From an uncultured Chthonomonadales bacterium (GTDB lineage: Bacteria > Armatimonadota > Chthonomonadetes > Chthonomonadales > CAJBBX01), in contig CALLMM010000007.1 in the NCBI GenBank assembly GCA_938005745.1, positions 1 through 64,000 on the forward strand: 64,000 bases of DNA, written 5' to 3'. Shown here piece after piece: positions 62,603 through 64,000 of this stretch (within the stretch, counting starts at the first letter, position 1; each line of letters starts with the position of its first letter). The notes beneath the pieces were generated by a model. The model did not search any database and had not been told where the DNA came from. It saw nothing but the letters and a program-made list of their open reading frames with translations. The translations under genes and the position numbers were made by a program.

Positions 62603-63355
62603 CTACGATATGCCGAGATTGCGCGCGTGAAACGCCAGGGCTTTCTGGATATGGGTATCCCAGTACTCCCAGGTGTGCGCGCCGGGAAACTCCTCATACT
62701 CATGCGGGATGTTCAGCGCGTCCAGATGCGCGTGGAAGGACCGGTTCGATTCGATCAGGAAGTCCTCCGTCCCGCAGTCAATTCTCAGAGCAGGCAGAAG
62801 ATCGCGGTCTACCTTCTCCGCCAGCGCGAAGAGATCGTTGATTCCTCCGGCGGGCTTTGCGCCAACGATCCGGCGCATCTCCTTCGCCCAGGCGTCCTCT
62901 CCGTCATAGACGCCCTGACCGAACCCCATCGCTCCGGAGTGACTGACCGCGCTGCAGAACTTATCTGGAAAGCGCAGCGCAAGCCGTACTGCGCCATAGC
63001 CTCCCATCGAAAGACCGCCGATGCATCGTCCGGCTCGCTCCTTTTTCGTCGGGAAAGTACGGTCTATCAGCCCGAATAGATCGGTCATGATGGAGGTCTC
63101 GTAAGCAAACCCCTCCAGCGCATCCGTATAGAAGCCTCTGCCGCCGTCGGGCATGACCACGATGAGGGGCATCTCAGAGACGTAACGTTCCAGGCTGGTT
63201 CGCCGGCACCAGATCGTGTAGTCGTCCGACAGACCATGCAGCAGATAGAAGACGGGATAGGGTCCGGGACGGTCGGGGTTCTCCGGCAGGATGACATTGG
63301 CGGCGGTCTGCATCCCCAGCGCCGGACTGAAGTATCGCAGTTCACAGAAAGCCAT
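62603..63355 (-). CDS. Alpha/beta-hydrolase esterase
   Basis: A 250-residue esterase-D-type enzyme. Oxyanion region VFYLLHGLSDDYTIWCRRTS, nucleophile Ser in GGLSMGGYGAVRLALRFPDK, Asp in LRIDCGTEDFLIE and His in PGAHTWEYWDTHI. No signal peptide. It is 19 nt from the FAH gene on the same strand, perhaps releasing acetyl or feruloyl groups from sugars (inference); S-formylglutathione hydrolase is a related alternative. Confidence 0.88.
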   Translation of the reverse strand: MAFCELRYFSPALGMQTAANVILPENPDRPGPYPVFYLLHGLSDDYTIWCRRTSLERYVSEMPLIVVMPDGGRGFYTDALEGFAYETSIMTDLFGLIDRTFPTKKERAGRCIGGLSMGGYGAVRLALRFPDKFCSAVSHSGAMGFGQGVYDGEDAWAKEMRRIVGAKPAGGINDLFALAEKVDRDLLPALRIDCGTEDFLIESNRSFHAHLDALNIPHEYEEFPGAHTWEYWDTHIQKALAFHARNLGIS

Positions 63356-63518
63356 CTCACACCTCGTTTATGGACGGAATGGACAACCAGCAACCAATTC
63401 CCCATCGAGTGCGCGGATACCTGCCGTCTCTGTGTGCTAGCAGTCGGTTCCTGTCGCCGCGCCCCTTTACAACCTGCCGCCGATGCAGTATAACATGGCG
63501 TATGTACCGGGGCAGACG

Positions 63519-64000
63519 ATGGGACGACTAACTCAGCGGTTTCAAGCATTCTTTCTATCACGCTGGAACGCCTCTTATGAGCGTCATGTGGCGGATCGAA
63601 AGCGAAGGCTGTTTTCCGGCGTTTCGGGCACGACGCTGGAGATTGGACCGGGAACCGGACCGAACCTCGCCTATCTGCCGCCGGATATTCACTGGATCGG
63701 GCTGGAACCCAACCCCTACATGCACCCGCATCTTGACCGGGAGGCGCAACGCCTGAATATGCATCTGGAGATACGCTCCTGCTTCTCGGAAGCGATCGAA
63801 TGCGAGGATGAGAGCGTGGACACGGTGATCTGCACGCTGGTGCTCTGTTCGGTGCGCGATGTGCCCAGGACCCTGCAGGAGATCCTGCGCGTTCTGAAGC
63901 CGGGAGGCTCGCTGCGCTTCATCGAACATGTGGCGGCGGAACCCGGAACCGGAGAGCGCAGGATCCAGCGATGCATCCGCCCGTTCTGGAAGTGTGTTGC
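63519..64000 (+). CDS. Class I SAM methyltransferase (partial)
   Basis: Open to the window end, at least 160 residues. The SAM-binding motif is TLEIGPGTGPNLAYLPPDIH, with IGLEPNPYM as motif II and VDTVICTLVLCSVRDVPRTL and EILRVLKPGGSLRFIEHVAA as later motifs. This spacing fits a UbiE/Methyltransferase_11-type enzyme. An in-frame ATG at 63495 is an alternative start. Substrate unknown; divergent from the esterase. Confidence 0.85.
   Translation, partial: MGRLTQRFQAFFLSRWNASYERHVADRKRRLFSGVSGTTLEIGPGTGPNLAYLPPDIHWIGLEPNPYMHPHLDREAQRLNMHLEIRSCFSEAIECEDESVDTVICTLVLCSVRDVPRTLQEILRVLKPGGSLRFIEHVAAEPGTGERRIQRCIRPFWKCV

Overview
The window reads as two unlike pieces of bacterial chromosome joined at an initiator tRNA gene near 26.8-26.9 kb. 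Bases 1 to about 26.6 kb are AT-leaning (mid-40s % GC by eye) and hold one almost uninterrupted flagellar cluster. Bases from about 26.9 kb to the end are clearly GC-richer (high 50s by eye) and hold mixed housekeeping and metabolic genes.

Left part (1-26.6 kb): a diderm flagellar regulon, nearly all on the minus strand. From upstream to downstream it runs: hook genes (fliK, flgD, flgE); switch and export genes (fliL, M, N, O, P, Q, R, flhB, flhA); placement and regulation (flhF, flhG, fliA, cheY); small accessory genes (a short unknown, DUF2802, a second FliK-like protein, a stand-alone FlhB tail); then distal rod, rings, junction and filament control (flgF, G, A, H, I, J, N, K, L, csrA, fliW). 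flgM and a FlgM-associated gene converge on fliW, and a MerR-type regulator lies beyond them. Near-identical sigma-54 (-24/-12) boxes precede flgF, fliL and fliK, and a weaker one precedes the MerR gene. A sigma-28-like box precedes the flgM pair. FlgH/FlgI (L and P rings), sigma-54 control and the FlgM-associated gene suggest a Desulfobacterota- or Nitrospirota-like organism (inference).

Right part (26.9-64 kb): a DUF1559/H-X9-DG prepilin, a DUF6785-type membrane protein next to a glycosidase-like protein, HspR with DnaK/DnaJ, and a MoCo hydroxylase operon suggest an Armatimonadota-like organism (inference). Blocks are: a PhnP-like hydrolase, zinc ribbon and DUF1015; glycosidase-like plus membrane protein; Smr and prepilin; GHMP kinase, lipid kinase and ABC ATPase; a nitrogen block (P-II, Amt, porin, ANTAR regulator); purH behind a ZTP riboswitch; aldo/keto reductase; hspR-dnaJ-dnaK; a xanthine-dehydrogenase-like operon with an RNase II-like gene inside it; a frameshifted GH5 gene; CHAD, HhH and DUF2007 proteins; pyroglutamyl peptidase; an SPL-like radical SAM protein; a pentose-acid oxidation pair; an esterase; and a partial methyltransferase. 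Promoters here are strong sigma-70 types with TATACT-like -10 boxes.

The most notable signals are the apparent chimeric join at the tRNA, a possible ANTAR-controlled antitermination leader upstream of amt, the ZTP riboswitch upstream of purH, the repeated sigma-54 boxes (one overlapping the fliK start), and a dispersed inverted repeat present twice in the right part.
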